Below are positions 22,324 through 32,900 of a DNA stretch of 64,000 nt, one piece after another; positions within the stretch are counted from its first letter, which is position 1; every line of letters begins with the position of its first letter. The notes under the pieces were generated by a model, which was not told where the DNA came from, ran no database searches, and saw nothing but the letters and a program-made list of their open reading frames with translations. The stretch lies in assembly GCA_017528085.1 (NCBI GenBank), contig JAFXPH010000016.1, forward strand, positions 42,290 through 106,289, read 5' to 3'. Source of the DNA: Clostridia bacterium (GTDB lineage Bacteria > Bacillota > Clostridia > TANB77 > CAG-508). The translations under genes were made by a program, and so were the position numbers.

Positions 22324-23577
22324 TTATCTTGCATTAACTTCATCAATTAAATCAACAATTTTATCTGTATATTCTTTCTCTACTTTCTCATCTACTTCTT
22401 CTTTAGAATATAGAGTCATGTAATCCATCATAATCTTTGCTAGTTTTCTAAAGTCTTCTTCAAGCCATCCTTTTGTAGTCATAGCTGGTGTTCCAATTCT
22501 AACACCAGATGATTTAAGTGGTGGTAATGGATCGTTTGGAATTTGATTTTTATTTAATGTGATGTGAATTGCATCTAATGAAACTTCAGCATCTTTACCT
22601 GATATACCAATAGATGAATATGTATCTAAAACAAACATATGATTATCAGTTCCACCTGATATTACTTTCCATCCTGCATCTAAAAATTCTTGGCAAAATG
22701 CTTTTGAATTCTTAACAATTTGTTCTGCATATTTTTTAAACTCTGGAGTATTAGCCTCTTCAAAGCAAATACCTTTAGCAGCAATAATGTGCTCTAATGG
22801 TCCACCTTGAATTCCAGGAAATACTGTTTTATTAATTTTCTTAATAATATCTTCAGAGTTTGTAAGAATTAGTCCTCCTCTTGGACCTCTTAAAGTTTTA
22901 TGAGTAGTTGATGTAACAACATCTGCATATGGAATTGGACTTGGATGAACACCACCTGCAATTAATCCTGCAACGTGTGCCATATCAACCATGAAATATG
23001 GTTTTTCTCCACCATGAGATTTTCCATATTCATCAATTATATCTCTGTATGCTTTATAATCAATTGTTCTTGAATATGAACTTGCTCCTACGATAACCAT
23101 CTTTGGATTACATTCATATAGTTTTGTTTTAAATTCATCTAAATCTAAAACACCATTTTCATCAACACCATATGATACTATGTTGTAATCTTGTCCTGAG
23201 AAGCTCATCTTGTGACCATGTGTTAAATGTCCACCAGCTCCAAGATCCATACCCATAACTGTATCACCAATATTTATTAATGCTCTATATACTGCAAGGT
23301 TTGCAGATGAACCACAGTGTGGTTGAACATTAGCATAGTTGCAATTAAATAGTCTGCATACATCTTCAATTGCTTTTGTCTCTATCATATCGATGTATTT
23401 ACATCCACCATAATATCTTTTTCCAGAATATCCTTCAGCATATTTATTTGTTAAAATACTTCCTGCTGCATTTAATACTCTTTGGCTTGGAAAGTTTTCA
23501 GATGCTATTAATTCTACATTGTGATTTTGTCTTTCTTGCTCTAAAGCAATGATTTCTTCATATGTTTCTTTTATCAT
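22324..23577 (-). CDS. glyA: Serine hydroxymethyltransferase
   Basis: This 417-residue PLP enzyme converts serine and tetrahydrofolate to glycine and 5,10-methylene-THF in the cytosol, the main source of one-carbon units. Diagnostic sequences are ELIASENFPSQRVL, NKYAEGYSGKRYYGG, the VDMAHVAGLIAGG block with the PLP-contacting Asp and His, and VTSTTHKTLRGPRGG with the Schiff-base lysine. Length is typical. RBS AGAGGAGATGATTGC. The upstream gene on the same strand is 5-formyl-THF cyclo-ligase, a functionally linked folate enzyme, 69 bases away. Confidence 0.98.
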   Translation of the reverse strand: MIKETYEEIIALEQERQNHNVELIASENFPSQRVLNAAGSILTNKYAEGYSGKRYYGGCKYIDMIETKAIEDVCRLFNCNYANVQPHCGSSANLAVYRALINIGDTVMGMDLGAGGHLTHGHKMSFSGQDYNIVSYGVDENGVLDLDEFKTKLYECNPKMVIVGASSYSRTIDYKAYRDIIDEYGKSHGGEKPYFMVDMAHVAGLIAGGVHPSPIPYADVVTSTTHKTLRGPRGGLILTNSEDIIKKINKTVFPGIQGGPLEHIIAAKGICFEEANTPEFKKYAEQIVKNSKAFCQEFLDAGWKVISGGTDNHMFVLDTYSSIGISGKDAEVSLDAIHITLNKNQIPNDPLPPLKSSGVRIGTPAMTTKGWLEEDFRKLAKIMMDYMTLYSKEEVDEKVEKEYTDKIVDLIDEVNAR

Positions 23578-23646
23578 GCAATCATCTCCTCTTCTTACTT
23601 TTTTTATAATAATATCACATATTCTTTAAAATAAATACCTAATTTT

Positions 23647-24192
23647 TTATTTACTATAAATCTTTTCTTCAGTAACAACCATATCAAGTGTTACATCATT
23701 TGAAGTAGTTTTAATTAAGTCGTCTTTTAATAATTGTTCTTCAAAACAAATGCCAATATTAAGTGATTTTGTATTTTTTAAATAGTTATCGTAATATGCT
23801 TTTCCAAAACCTACCCTATTTCTATTTTTATCAAAACAAATACCCGGAACAATCATAAGCTCAATTTCTTCTGGATTTATAATATTTGATTCTATCATTT
23901 CAGGTTCTTGGAATTCTAAATTATAATCCTCATCTATTTTAATAAAAACCATTTGAGTATCATTAATTACTTTTGGAATACATACTACTTTTCCAATAGA
24001 TAAAGAGTACTTTATTAATTCTTTAGTGCTAACCTCGTCTTTAAAGCTATTATAAATTCCTATAACGCTTGATTTTTGGTATACTTCAAGACTTTTTATA
24101 GTGTTTAAAATAGCTATACTTTTTTCCTCTTTATTTTGGATATTTTTTCTTTTATTTTTATATTCATATCTTAAAGATTCTTTTTCCTTCAT
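23647..24192 (-). CDS. 5-formyltetrahydrofolate cyclo-ligase
   Basis: This 181-residue enzyme converts 5-formyl-THF to 5,10-methenyl-THF with ATP, recycling the inhibitory product made by a side reaction of serine hydroxymethyltransferase. Family marks are the basic N-terminal helix (RYEYKNKRKN), a Ser/Phe-rich YNSFKDEVST segment, IVPGICFDKNRNRVGFGKAY and YDNYL (substrate loop and phosphate-binding region), and an LDMVVTEE end. It precedes glyA on the same strand, so the pair forms a folate-cycle unit. Confidence 0.93.
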   Translation of the reverse strand: MKEKESLRYEYKNKRKNIQNKEEKSIAILNTIKSLEVYQKSSVIGIYNSFKDEVSTKELIKYSLSIGKVVCIPKVINDTQMVFIKIDEDYNLEFQEPEMIESNIINPEEIELMIVPGICFDKNRNRVGFGKAYYDNYLKNTKSLNIGICFEEQLLKDDLIKTTSNDVTLDMVVTEEKIYSK

Positions 24193-24279
24193 TTGTCTAT
24201 ATAATCCTTATTATTTTTTATCGCTTATTTAACGCGAGAATGCCCTAAATTTGATTTTAAATATCTTTAGTGGTTAATT

Positions 24280-24534
24280 TTATATCTCATGTTTTTCAAG
24301 CCAAGATTTTGCATATGAACAAGTAGCTTTAACAATTCCATTTTTCTTTTTTATTTCTTCTACAGCTTTTTCTACTAATTTGCTTGCTATACCTTGACCT
24401 CTTAAAAGTTCATCTACAAATGTATGGTCTATTACATATGTGTTTTCATCTTCTTTATTATATGTTATTTCAGCAAGAAGTTTTCCTTCTTTTTCTAAAT
24501 ATATTCTATTTTCTTCTACTATAAAATCGTTCAT
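24280..24534 (-). CDS. Small GNAT N-acetyltransferase (YjdJ/NATD1-like)
   Basis: This 84-residue minimal GNAT protein has a beta N-terminus (IYLEKEGKLLAEITY), a TYVIDHTFVDELLRGQGIASK core in which RGQGIA is the acetyl-CoA pyrophosphate-binding Q/RxxGxG/A loop, and a C-terminal CSYAKSWLEKHE typical of COG2388 proteins. Target unknown. RBS AAAGGAGATATT. It lies upstream of the folate genes but is separated by about 90 bases. Confidence 0.85.
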   Translation of the reverse strand: MNDFIVEENRIYLEKEGKLLAEITYNKEDENTYVIDHTFVDELLRGQGIASKLVEKAVEEIKKKNGIVKATCSYAKSWLEKHEI

Positions 24535-24609
24535 AATATCTCCTTTTCTTAAGGCTATTATATTTCATTTTTTCTTTTAAGTAAAACCCTAATTTTAAGC
24601 CTCATTTTT

Positions 24610-24638
24610 TTGATTTTTAAGGCAAAAAATGGTATAAT
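24610..24638 (+). promoter_or_regulatory. Sigma-A promoter of an intergenic RNA
   Basis: -35 TTGATT (24610-24615), 17-base spacer, -10 TATAAT (24633-24638) in the ATGGTATAAT context. No gene follows on the plus strand for more than 10 kb, so it should drive a non-coding RNA. Confidence 0.7.
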
Positions 24639-24644
24639 TATAGT

Positions 24645-24761
24645 ATAGAGCAATCTATATTTGTACCACCTTTTTTCACTAGTTAATAGTGATTTTTAAG
24701 GAAGTGGGACTACTTAATTTCTTTTTAGCATCTCCTTATTCGAAAAGTCGGGGGATTTTTT
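24645..24761 (+). ncRNA. Candidate small structured RNA, about 115 nt
   Basis: Downstream of the promoter, CACUA-GUUAA-UAGUG sits inside a longer imperfect hairpin made by GUACCACCUU and AAGGAAGUGGGAC. AUCUCC...GGGGGAU plus a U-run at 24730-24760 can terminate it. No frame with an RBS is present. The rod-like fold with an internal U-rich loop is reminiscent of 6S-type RNAs, but no family can be assigned. A second, perfect terminator follows at 24796. Confidence 0.55.
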
Positions 24762-24795
24762 ATATATAGTGTATAGATTAATATATGGTGGTAAA

Positions 24796-24828
24796 TAAGC
24801 CGTGGTTCATCCACGGCTTATGCTTTTT
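24796..24828 (+). terminator. Strong plus-strand terminator
   Basis: TAAGCCGTGG-TTCAT-CCACGGCTTA, a perfect 10-bp stem, is followed by TGCTTTTTT. It ends read-through from the intergenic RNA. Confidence 0.85.
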
Positions 24829-24839
24829 TAAAATCAAAA

Positions 24840-24871
24840 AAGGATTTAAACCTTTAAAGCTTAAATCCTTC
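24840..24871 (-). terminator. Sortase operon terminator
   Basis: AAGGATTTAA and TTTAAATCCTT form a hairpin followed on the minus strand by a U-run, just past the sortase stop. Confidence 0.75.
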
Positions 24872-24881
24872 TTTTTATTTA

Positions 24882-25583
24882 TTAATAGTTTTCTTTTGAA
24901 ATTAGATTAGAAATGTACACTACTTGCTTATTTTTATTATTCTTTACACAAGTAATCATTGTTAATACAGTTTCATTCTCATCTCTTATAATACTTGCAG
25001 CTCCAGTTTTCTTAATGTAGTAAACATCAGAAATCTTATAAGTATATTTTATATCTCCATAATATACACTTACTAAATCTCCTTTGGCCAATTTACTAAG
25101 TCCATTAAAATATGAAACTGAACTAGATCCCCTATGAGATGCTAAAATTAGGTTTCCCTTTTCAACATCTGGCATATCTGATGGCTCTAATATTTCAATA
25201 TTATATTTAACACTATTATACTTAGATTCTTTATGATAAATACCTTTTTGAAGTTTTATCTTCGGAATCTCAAGTACCATAGAAAATTCTTTACTATCTA
25301 CATATGATACATTGTTATTATTTTTATTTTCATTGTTATTATCAACTATAGTATTTTCAGATAAGTTATCATTTGTAATAACATTTTCGCTAATTCTATT
25401 ATCTACCATTTCTGATATTGATGATTTTTGTTTATTCAAAAATCTTTCAACATCATCATTTTCCCTTAATAGTTGTATTCTATCACTCATAATAGGAATG
25501 TACCCAACTATGATACCTGCAACTACTAAAGTAGTACCTAATGCAATTAGTTTTTTATTCTTTTGTACCTTTTCTTCTTTCAT
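24882..25583 (-). CDS. Sortase (housed with its adhesin substrates)
   Basis: This 233-residue protein has an N-terminal membrane anchor at residues 12-31, an Asn-rich spacer (about 60-95), then a sortase fold (FSMVLEIPKIKLQKGIY) with H150 in LASHRGSSS and nucleophile C212 in LTMITCVKNN. The usual Arg after the TLxTC motif is replaced by Lys at 219 (NKQVVYI). The enzyme cleaves a sorting motif and joins surface proteins to peptidoglycan or to each other. The start overlaps the adhesin gene end by 29 bases, so the two are co-translated. The likely substrates are the two upstream adhesins with VPNTE motifs. Confidence 0.9.
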   Translation of the reverse strand: MKEEKVQKNKKLIALGTTLVVAGIIVGYIPIMSDRIQLLRENDDVERFLNKQKSSISEMVDNRISENVITNDNLSENTIVDNNNENKNNNNVSYVDSKEFSMVLEIPKIKLQKGIYHKESKYNSVKYNIEILEPSDMPDVEKGNLILASHRGSSSVSYFNGLSKLAKGDLVSVYYGDIKYTYKISDVYYIKKTGAASIIRDENETVLTMITCVKNNKNKQVVYISNLISKENY

Positions 25584-28500
25584 ATAAAACTATTCCTAAA
25601 CCTAATGTAATAAGTAGTGTAGCTGCTATGTAGAAATACATATGCTCATTACTTTCTGTATTTGGAACATTGTATATTATTGTATCTGATCCTTTTAATT
25701 CATCTGGATCATACTTCATTGATGAAGTGTCTGAATAAGTATATGTTGTTCCATTTCCTGATGTTGTTGTTCTTACTGTTCCATCACTTGGTCCAGCTAT
25801 TACAACTCTAGTTGTTCCATTTCCTTCTCCATCTACTGTAACTATATTATTGTTATTATTATTAATTACAATTGATGGCATTACAGTTTGTGGAACTACT
25901 TCTGGTGTAACTGGAGTTTCTGTTTTTCCAGTTCTATTTAATACTGTAACTTTTGTTGTACCACCCATATCTGGTAAATCTTTATTTACTAAAAGTTTTA
26001 CTGGATCAGTATTAATTCTTGAGTAATTTAGTGGTATCTTAGTTTGATCTATGTAGTATGTACCAAACTCTAAGTTTTTGAATGTTACTGTACCTGTGTC
26101 TTTATTAATTGTTCCTGTTGCAGCTTCCTCTGTACAAGCTTCATCTTTATAAAGTTTGAATTCAAAATCACCATCTTTGATTATTTCTTTTGTTTCTTCA
26201 TCTAATAATTTAACTACTACATTTGTTAGTATTAAATCATTTTTCATAACAACTTCTTCACCATCTCCGGCAACGAACTCTATATCATCTGCTAAGTAGT
26301 ATCCATCTGGTACTTTTATTTGTTTCATAATATATGTTTTACCATCTTCTAGGTTTTGAATTGTATGAACTGTTTTTGTGTTAACCCATTGGTCAACAAC
26401 TTCTTTTGTTTCTTTATCAATTACTTGAATTTCAGCATCAATTAATTGATTATTTGTTTTTGTTTCTACGTCAGCTAAAGTCATTTCAATTTTTGTATTT
26501 CCAACAGTTAATGTATATGTCTTTCCAGCTTCAGGTAAATCTTTATTAACTACTACTGTATAAACAGTATCTACTAATTGATATCCTGTTGGTGCTTTAG
26601 TTTCTTTTACGTAGTATGTTCCAAATGGAACAGCTTTGAATGTTACTTCACCAGTTTCTTTATTTGCTTTTCCTTTTTCAATTAAGTTTTTGCAATTTGC
26701 ATCACTATATAGTCCAAATTCAAAGTCGTTATTTAAAACTGGATCTTGTGTTTTTGAATCTACCTTAACTACTTTAATTGTTGTCATTATCTTTTCTGCT
26801 GTTATTGGTATATTCTTATTATTTTCAGCTACGAATAATATCTTTTCTGGAACAGCGATTCCATCTTCTTCAGATAATACTTCGTAATAATATGCTTTTC
26901 CGTCTACTAAACCTTCAACTTCATGAGAAGTATCAGTTGTTGTCCATGTATCAATTACATTTCCATTTGCATCTGTAATTCTTACTTCTGCTCCTGGATA
27001 TTCTCCTTCTTCGCCATCTACAAAGTGAGAGAATGACATTTTTAATATGCCGTTTGTCATTGTAACTAATTTACCATTTTCAACTTTAAATCTTATATCT
27101 TGAGCTGTTGCATATCCCTCTGGTGCCTCTAATTCTCTTAAGATATATTCTTTTCCTTCTTTTAGGTAACTTACTGTATTTGGGTTGTTGTCATCTCCTG
27201 TTACCCATTCTAATTTTTGAGTAGTTCTTTCAACATCTACTCCAAAGAAATCTAAATAATATTCATTTAATATATTTCCCATATGAGTGAAATGTTCACT
27301 AGTTATATTTCCGTTTTCATATGCTAGTGTATTAACATTTCCATTTTCTACAGAATCTATTACATAGTAATAATGATTGTAATAGTATGGATTTAATTCC
27401 ATTATATTATCTGCAGGAACTCCTTTTCCTCCAACATTTTGGAAAATGTTTGCTCCTGAAGGTGCTTCATTTTCAAGTATGTTTACTGGATTATTCCAAT
27501 ATTCTTTAAGTGATTCTTTTAATAAGTTAATTGATTTAAATGATTTTTCAGGAGTAGAACCTCTTGTAAATTTAAATACTTCTTGTTCTACTACTTCATT
27601 TGTTTCTGGATCTATAATAGCTAGTTTTGCACCATCTAATTTAGATCCTGTTAAAGATTCAATTTTATAGAAGTCCATTTGAACTTTTTCATTAAAGAAA
27701 TATACTGGATTAAATACACCAAAATTTTTTCTATTAATATTTACATATCCATAGTTCATAAGTGCACTACCTGGTAAATATAAAGATTGCATTGATGGAC
27801 CATCAATTTTTTCAGGTGAATAAATTAAAGTTTCTTCTTCATTCATTCCTCCAGTTAGTTCTGTTATATTTCCAAATATAGTTGCACTTCTTCCACTTGA
27901 ACCCATATCATAAAATTCTACTCCACCCATAGCTTTGATATTTGATTCACCATATTTTATTATAATTTGATCTATGTCTGTAAATTTATTATCTAAACTT
28001 GTTTTTCCTAAAAGGAATCCACTTGGAGCTTCTAATTCTTTTACGAAATATGATCCACAAGGAACGTTATCGAAATAATAGAATCCTGGGAATTCTTCTC
28101 CATCTACTGTTCCTGTTTTTGATGTAGCAACTAGATTTTTACACTCAATATCAGTATATAAACCAAATACTGCATCATTTGGCATAACATCTAGAACATA
28201 TTCATCTACATAGTTTAAGTAATATGGAATTGTACTTCCATAATTATAATTATATGTATTTTGTCCATTTGGTGTTCTTATTGGTCCACCTATATTATCT
28301 CCTATGTTTAAAGAAACTTTTGGACCAAAAACACCAATATTTGGATTTCTTAAGAATTCTGTTCCATACATATTTGCATATTTTAATGCGTCGTCATATG
28401 ACATCATTCTTCTTATTGGATTAAAGTAATTATAGAAATATTCATATAAAGCCGCTTCTTCTGTTGAAGAATTGATTTTATCTATAATATCTGTTGTATA

Positions 28501-29616
28501 CTCTAATTTAACAACAGGAATAATTGTTGTTTCTGAACCTTTAACACGCCAGAAACTATCATTCTTTTCTAACGCATTAGGATTTATTTCAAGAATTACT
28601 CCTAAACGATCTGAGCAAGAACTAACAGTTCCATTATTTGAGAAGTATAAATACATCATATTTACTTCCCTATAATAATCTAATAATCCAAATACAGCTG
28701 TTGGTGTACTTGTTCCTGAACTGTAATAATAATCATTTGATGTTCCTCTAGATGCAATCCAGAAAGTTTTTCTTGCAAAATTATATTTAACAAATTCATC
28801 AAATCCACTTTTACTAAATTCATTTGTAAAACCTGGAATATTTTTACTAAAATAATTATAAACATTAGTTATATCGTAATTTTCTGGTATTTGAATTTCT
28901 TGTGTTCTAAAGACAGGTTCATATTTTTTATCTTTTAATTTATCTTCTAGATAATAGCCCCATCTGTCATAATTTGGTTTAACTTCTAAACTTGAAGTAG
29001 CTTGTGAATATCCATCTATAGGATCTTCTGCATACTCGCTAATATTTAGTCCTTCACCAGTTACGCCATCGATTTTGGAACCATTTTCAATAGCATAAAT
29101 ATTTGGATAATATGTATAGCCATCTGTATATGTTTTACTTGATACGTTACTTGAATTTTGCTCTAAGCTATTTAGAAATTCATCATTAAGCATTCCTTCT
29201 ATATCTTCAATATTTATACTTCTTGCTTTTATTCCTTGTGCTTCATCTGAATATAATTCATCTGCAATTCTATTTAAAATAGAAACACCATTATTATATC
29301 CATTAGCACCTTGTAGGTACACATTTGGTGTATCGTTATAAACATTTGTTAACACTAATGTTCCATCACTTTTTTTATCAATTACTTTCCACATGCCATA
29401 GCTATCATAGTTATCGTATGTACGATCATTACTATAACCTGATTCGCTAGCAAGGATAGTAATTGAATTATCTTCTGGCATGTAATAGACAATATCACCT
29501 ATATTTGCAGATTCATTATCTGCAGCTATAGTAGATACTGGTATACACATTTCCAGAATCATTACTAAGCATAATAAAAGCAATAGTATTTTTGATTTAC
29601 TATTAACTTTCCTCAT
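25555..29616 (-). CDS. Large CnaB-repeat surface adhesin/pilin-like protein B
   Basis: This 1353-residue protein has a signal peptide of about 31 residues (KILLLLLCLVMILEMC... ending STIAA). Its large N-terminal domain contains GMWKVIDKKSDGTLVLTN and NGYNNGVSILNRIAD. Several SpaA/CnaB-type beta repeats follow (VFGLYTDIECKNLVA, FEFGLYSDANCKNLIEKGKA, EFKLYKDEACTEEAATGTIN), each ending in GT/SYYVKE-type edges as in repeats that form Lys-Asn isopeptide bonds. An Asn-rich stretch precedes the C-terminal sorting signal VPNTESNEHMYF, a hydrophobic helix and ERRKGTKE. Exported and anchored by the overlapping sortase. RBS AAAGGAGGAGTTTT. Confidence 0.88.
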   Translation of the reverse strand: MRKVNSKSKILLLLLCLVMILEMCIPVSTIAADNESANIGDIVYYMPEDNSITILASESGYSNDRTYDNYDSYGMWKVIDKKSDGTLVLTNVYNDTPNVYLQGANGYNNGVSILNRIADELYSDEAQGIKARSINIEDIEGMLNDEFLNSLEQNSSNVSSKTYTDGYTYYPNIYAIENGSKIDGVTGEGLNISEYAEDPIDGYSQATSSLEVKPNYDRWGYYLEDKLKDKKYEPVFRTQEIQIPENYDITNVYNYFSKNIPGFTNEFSKSGFDEFVKYNFARKTFWIASRGTSNDYYYSSGTSTPTAVFGLLDYYREVNMMYLYFSNNGTVSSCSDRLGVILEINPNALEKNDSFWRVKGSETTIIPVVKLEYTTDIIDKINSSTEEAALYEYFYNYFNPIRRMMSYDDALKYANMYGTEFLRNPNIGVFGPKVSLNIGDNIGGPIRTPNGQNTYNYNYGSTIPYYLNYVDEYVLDVMPNDAVFGLYTDIECKNLVATSKTGTVDGEEFPGFYYFDNVPCGSYFVKELEAPSGFLLGKTSLDNKFTDIDQIIIKYGESNIKAMGGVEFYDMGSSGRSATIFGNITELTGGMNEEETLIYSPEKIDGPSMQSLYLPGSALMNYGYVNINRKNFGVFNPVYFFNEKVQMDFYKIESLTGSKLDGAKLAIIDPETNEVVEQEVFKFTRGSTPEKSFKSINLLKESLKEYWNNPVNILENEAPSGANIFQNVGGKGVPADNIMELNPYYYNHYYYVIDSVENGNVNTLAYENGNITSEHFTHMGNILNEYYLDFFGVDVERTTQKLEWVTGDDNNPNTVSYLKEGKEYILRELEAPEGYATAQDIRFKVENGKLVTMTNGILKMSFSHFVDGEEGEYPGAEVRITDANGNVIDTWTTTDTSHEVEGLVDGKAYYYEVLSEEDGIAVPEKILFVAENNKNIPITAEKIMTTIKVVKVDSKTQDPVLNNDFEFGLYSDANCKNLIEKGKANKETGEVTFKAVPFGTYYVKETKAPTGYQLVDTVYTVVVNKDLPEAGKTYTLTVGNTKIEMTLADVETKTNNQLIDAEIQVIDKETKEVVDQWVNTKTVHTIQNLEDGKTYIMKQIKVPDGYYLADDIEFVAGDGEEVVMKNDLILTNVVVKLLDEETKEIIKDGDFEFKLYKDEACTEEAATGTINKDTGTVTFKNLEFGTYYIDQTKIPLNYSRINTDPVKLLVNKDLPDMGGTTKVTVLNRTGKTETPVTPEVVPQTVMPSIVINNNNNNIVTVDGEGNGTTRVVIAGPSDGTVRTTTSGNGTTYTYSDTSSMKYDPDELKGSDTIIYNVPNTESNEHMYFYIAATLLITLGLGIVLYERRKGTKE

Positions 29617-29642
29617 AAAACTCCTCCTTTGTATTTGACAAA

Positions 29643-29648
29643 ATTATA
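29643..29648 (-). promoter_or_regulatory. -10 box of adhesin B promoter
   Basis: TATAAT on the minus strand lies within a 30-base block (TTTGTAGTATTTTAGTATTA then AGTATAAT) that is nearly the same upstream of adhesin A at 33808, showing the promoter region was duplicated with the gene. The -35 is weak. Confidence 0.55.
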
Positions 29649-29854
29649 CTTAATACTAAAATACTACAAACAAAATGTTTTGCAAGACCCCACTTTTTCA
29701 AATTACTCTAATATCAGTTATTTCCGTAATTTGATAACATAATGTGTTATTTTTATTACATTTTTTGTCTAAAAGTTCAAAAACAGCTATAAGTCCAATT
29801 TCCTTATGTTTAGAAGTTTTTTTGTAATAATCAAAATTTTTTGACAAAAAAATA
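29649..29854. other. Conserved upstream region of adhesin B
   Basis: This AT-rich intergenic block has no gene. Pieces such as TTATTTCCGTAATTTG and a later TTTCCTTATGTTTA recur at the same distance upstream of adhesin A (33860-33980), so it is a duplicated regulatory or leader region. Confidence 0.5.
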
Positions 29855-29883
29855 AAAACCCCATATAAATTTGGGGTTTTTAT
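29855..29883 (-). terminator. Adhesin A terminator
   Basis: AAAACCCC...GGGGTTTT hairpin plus a U-run on the minus strand, 24 bases past the stop. Confidence 0.8.
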
Positions 29884-29906
29884 TATATTAAGAGAGGCGT
29901 TTGTTA

Positions 29907-32900
29907 TTATTTTTTATTTGTTTTTTTATTTTTAACTTTTTCAAATATAACTATTCCTAGACCTGCTGCTACTAAGATAGCTGCTGCTATATAGTAATAC
30001 ATATGGTCATTACTTTCAGTATTTGGAACGTTATATATTACTGAACCTTTTAATTCATCTGGATCATACTTCATTGATGAATTGTCATATGTATAAGTTG
30101 TAGAACCATTTGAGCCTGTAGTTACAGTTCTTACTGTAGCTCCATCTCCACTTACAGTTACCACGTTATTGTTATTATTATTAATTACAATTGATGGTAC
30201 TACTGATTGTGGTGTTACAGCTTGAGGAGTAGGTTCTGTATTATTATTTGCTGGACCTTCTTTTCCTGTTCTATTTAATACTGTAACATTTGTTGTTTCA
30301 CCAATTCCTGGTAATGAATTATTTACTACAAGTTTTACTGGGTCAGTATTTATTTTTGAATAATTCATTGGTATTTTAGTTTGATCAATGTAATATGTAC
30401 CAAACTCTAAGTTCTTAAATGTAGCTGTACCTGTGTCTTTATTTATTGTTCCTGTTCCAGCTTCCTCAGTACAAGCTTCATCTTTATAAAGTTTAAACTC
30501 AAAGTCACCATCTTTAATTATTTCTTTTGTTTCTTCATCTAATAATTTAACTACTAAGTTTGTTAGTATTAAATCATTTTTCATTACAACTTCTTCACCA
30601 TCTCCGGCAACGAACTCTATATCATCTGCTAAATAGTATCCATCTGGTACTCTTATTTGCTTCATAATATATGTTTTACCATCTTCTAGGTTTTTAATTG
30701 TATGAACTGTTTTTGTGTTAACCCATTGGTCAACAACTTCTTTTGTTTCTTTATCAATTACTTGAATTTCAGCATCAATTAATTGATTATTTGTTTTTGT
30801 TTCAATATCTGCTAAAGTCATTTGCATTTTTTCGTTTGTAGCTGTGATACTATAAACATTTCCAACTTCTGGTAAGTTTTCATCAATAGTTACTGTATAA
30901 ACAGTATCTTTGATTAAATACTCTGTTGGAGCTTTAGTTTCTTTTACATAGTATGTTCCGAATGGAACACCTTTAAATGTAACTTCACCAGTTTCTTGAT
31001 TTGCTTTAGCATTTTCAATTAAGTCTGTACAAGCTGCATCTTTATATAAACCAAATTCAAAATTGTTATTTAAAATTGGTTCATTTGTTTTTTGATCTAA
31101 TTTAATTACTTTAATAGTAGTTAATAACTTTTTAGCTGTAATAGGTACATTCTTATTATTTTCAGCAACAAATAATACTTTCTCTGGAACAATAATTCCA
31201 GCATCTTCACTTGTTACTTCATAATAGTAAGCTTTTCCATCTACTAATCCTTCTACTTCATGAGAAGTATCAGTTGTTGTCCAAGTATCAATTACATTTC
31301 CATTTGCATCTGTAATTCTTACTTCTGCTCCTGGATATTCTCCATTTTCACCTTCTACAAAGTGTGAGAATGTCATTTTAAGTAGACTATTTGTCATAGT
31401 AATTAGATTTCCATCTACTACTTTAAATCTTATATCTTGAGCTTTTGTATATCCTTCTGGTGCTTCTAATTCTCTTAAGATATATTCTTTTCCTTCTTTT
31501 AAGTAACTTACTTTATTTGGATTGTTATTATCTCCTGTTACCCAAACTAACTGTTCAGATACTCTTTCATAATCTACACCCATTAAATCTAAATAATATT
31601 CATTTAATACGTGACCTTTGTGATTATAATATCTTGTATCTTCGTAATTCCAATCATCAGCTTCAATATTTACATTTCCATCTTCTATATCATAAATATA
31701 GTATGGATATTGATCGTAGTAGTGTCTATCTATTCCATCGAAAGATTTACCTAATGGTACAAAATTATCAGCACCTTTATCAGAATCAAATTCTCCTGAT
31801 CTTTCAGCATCCATTAATAGACCTATAGATTGGAATGGTTTGTTTGGATTTTTACTTCTTGTAAATTTAAATACTTCATTTTCTACTATTTCATTAGTTT
31901 CAGGATCAACGATTGCAAGTTTTGCACCGTTTAATTTAGATCCTGTTAAAGATTCTATTTTATAGAAATCCATTTCTACTTTTTCATTATAGAAGAATAC
32001 TGGATCGAAATCATACATAGTATTTCTATCTATTTTAACTACACCGTAGTTCATTAAAGGATCAGATATATCAGCTACAGGGAATCCTGGTATTGCTGTT
32101 CTTTCAAGTTGATTTTGTTTATATTGAATATATATTTGTTCCTTTTCATTTAGGTTGTATTTTTCATACATTGTTTGGTAACCAGATTTATATCCTGTTG
32201 GTGGTGTTATTTCTTTTATGAAATAAACTCCAGTTGGAACATTTTCAAAATAGTAGAATCCTGGGAATTCTTCACCATTTACTGTTCCTGTTGTAGCTGT
32301 TGCTACTAAATCTGTACAAGCCATATCTGAATATAATCCAAATACACCATCATCAGGTATAACACCTAATGAGTATTCATCTACATAATTTAAATAATAT
32401 GGAATATTTCTTGAATAGTTATGCTTATAATCAACTTTTTTATCTGCACCACTAAATCCAGATATTGAGTCATAATCATAACCTTCCATATTAAAGTATT
32501 TTATTGGATTACTAATAAATGCATCTGCACCATATGTAGTTGCAAAATATAATGCATCATCAAATGGTAACATTTCATTTAAACGACTCTTTCTATTATA
32601 GAAATATTCGTAAGTAATTTTTTCTTCATCAGTTGATCTTCTATAGTTTAATAATTCAGTTGGATGTTCTATTTTAACAACTGGAATAATTGTTGTATCA
32701 CTATCTCCAATTCTAAATGTATTACCTACTTTTTGAACTTTATTTGGGTTAACTTCTAGGATAACACTTAAGCAGTATTTTCCTGAACTTGTTGAACCAT
32801 TTGATTTAAATAAAGTTTTTGGTGCTAATACTTCGTTTTCGTATTTAACAATACCAAATTTAAGATCATCAGTTTCGTCTTTTACACCTCTTGATGCAAC

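Noticed and set aside
22324..24192. Folate riboswitch upstream of glyA or the cyclo-ligase
   Set aside because: The short upstream regions (23578-23646 and 24193-24279) show no conserved riboswitch core that I recognise.
24796..24828. CCGTGG inverted repeat as part of a CRISPR or tRNA-like structure
   Set aside because: Single perfect hairpin followed by a T-run, no repeat array and no cloverleaf; it is a terminator.
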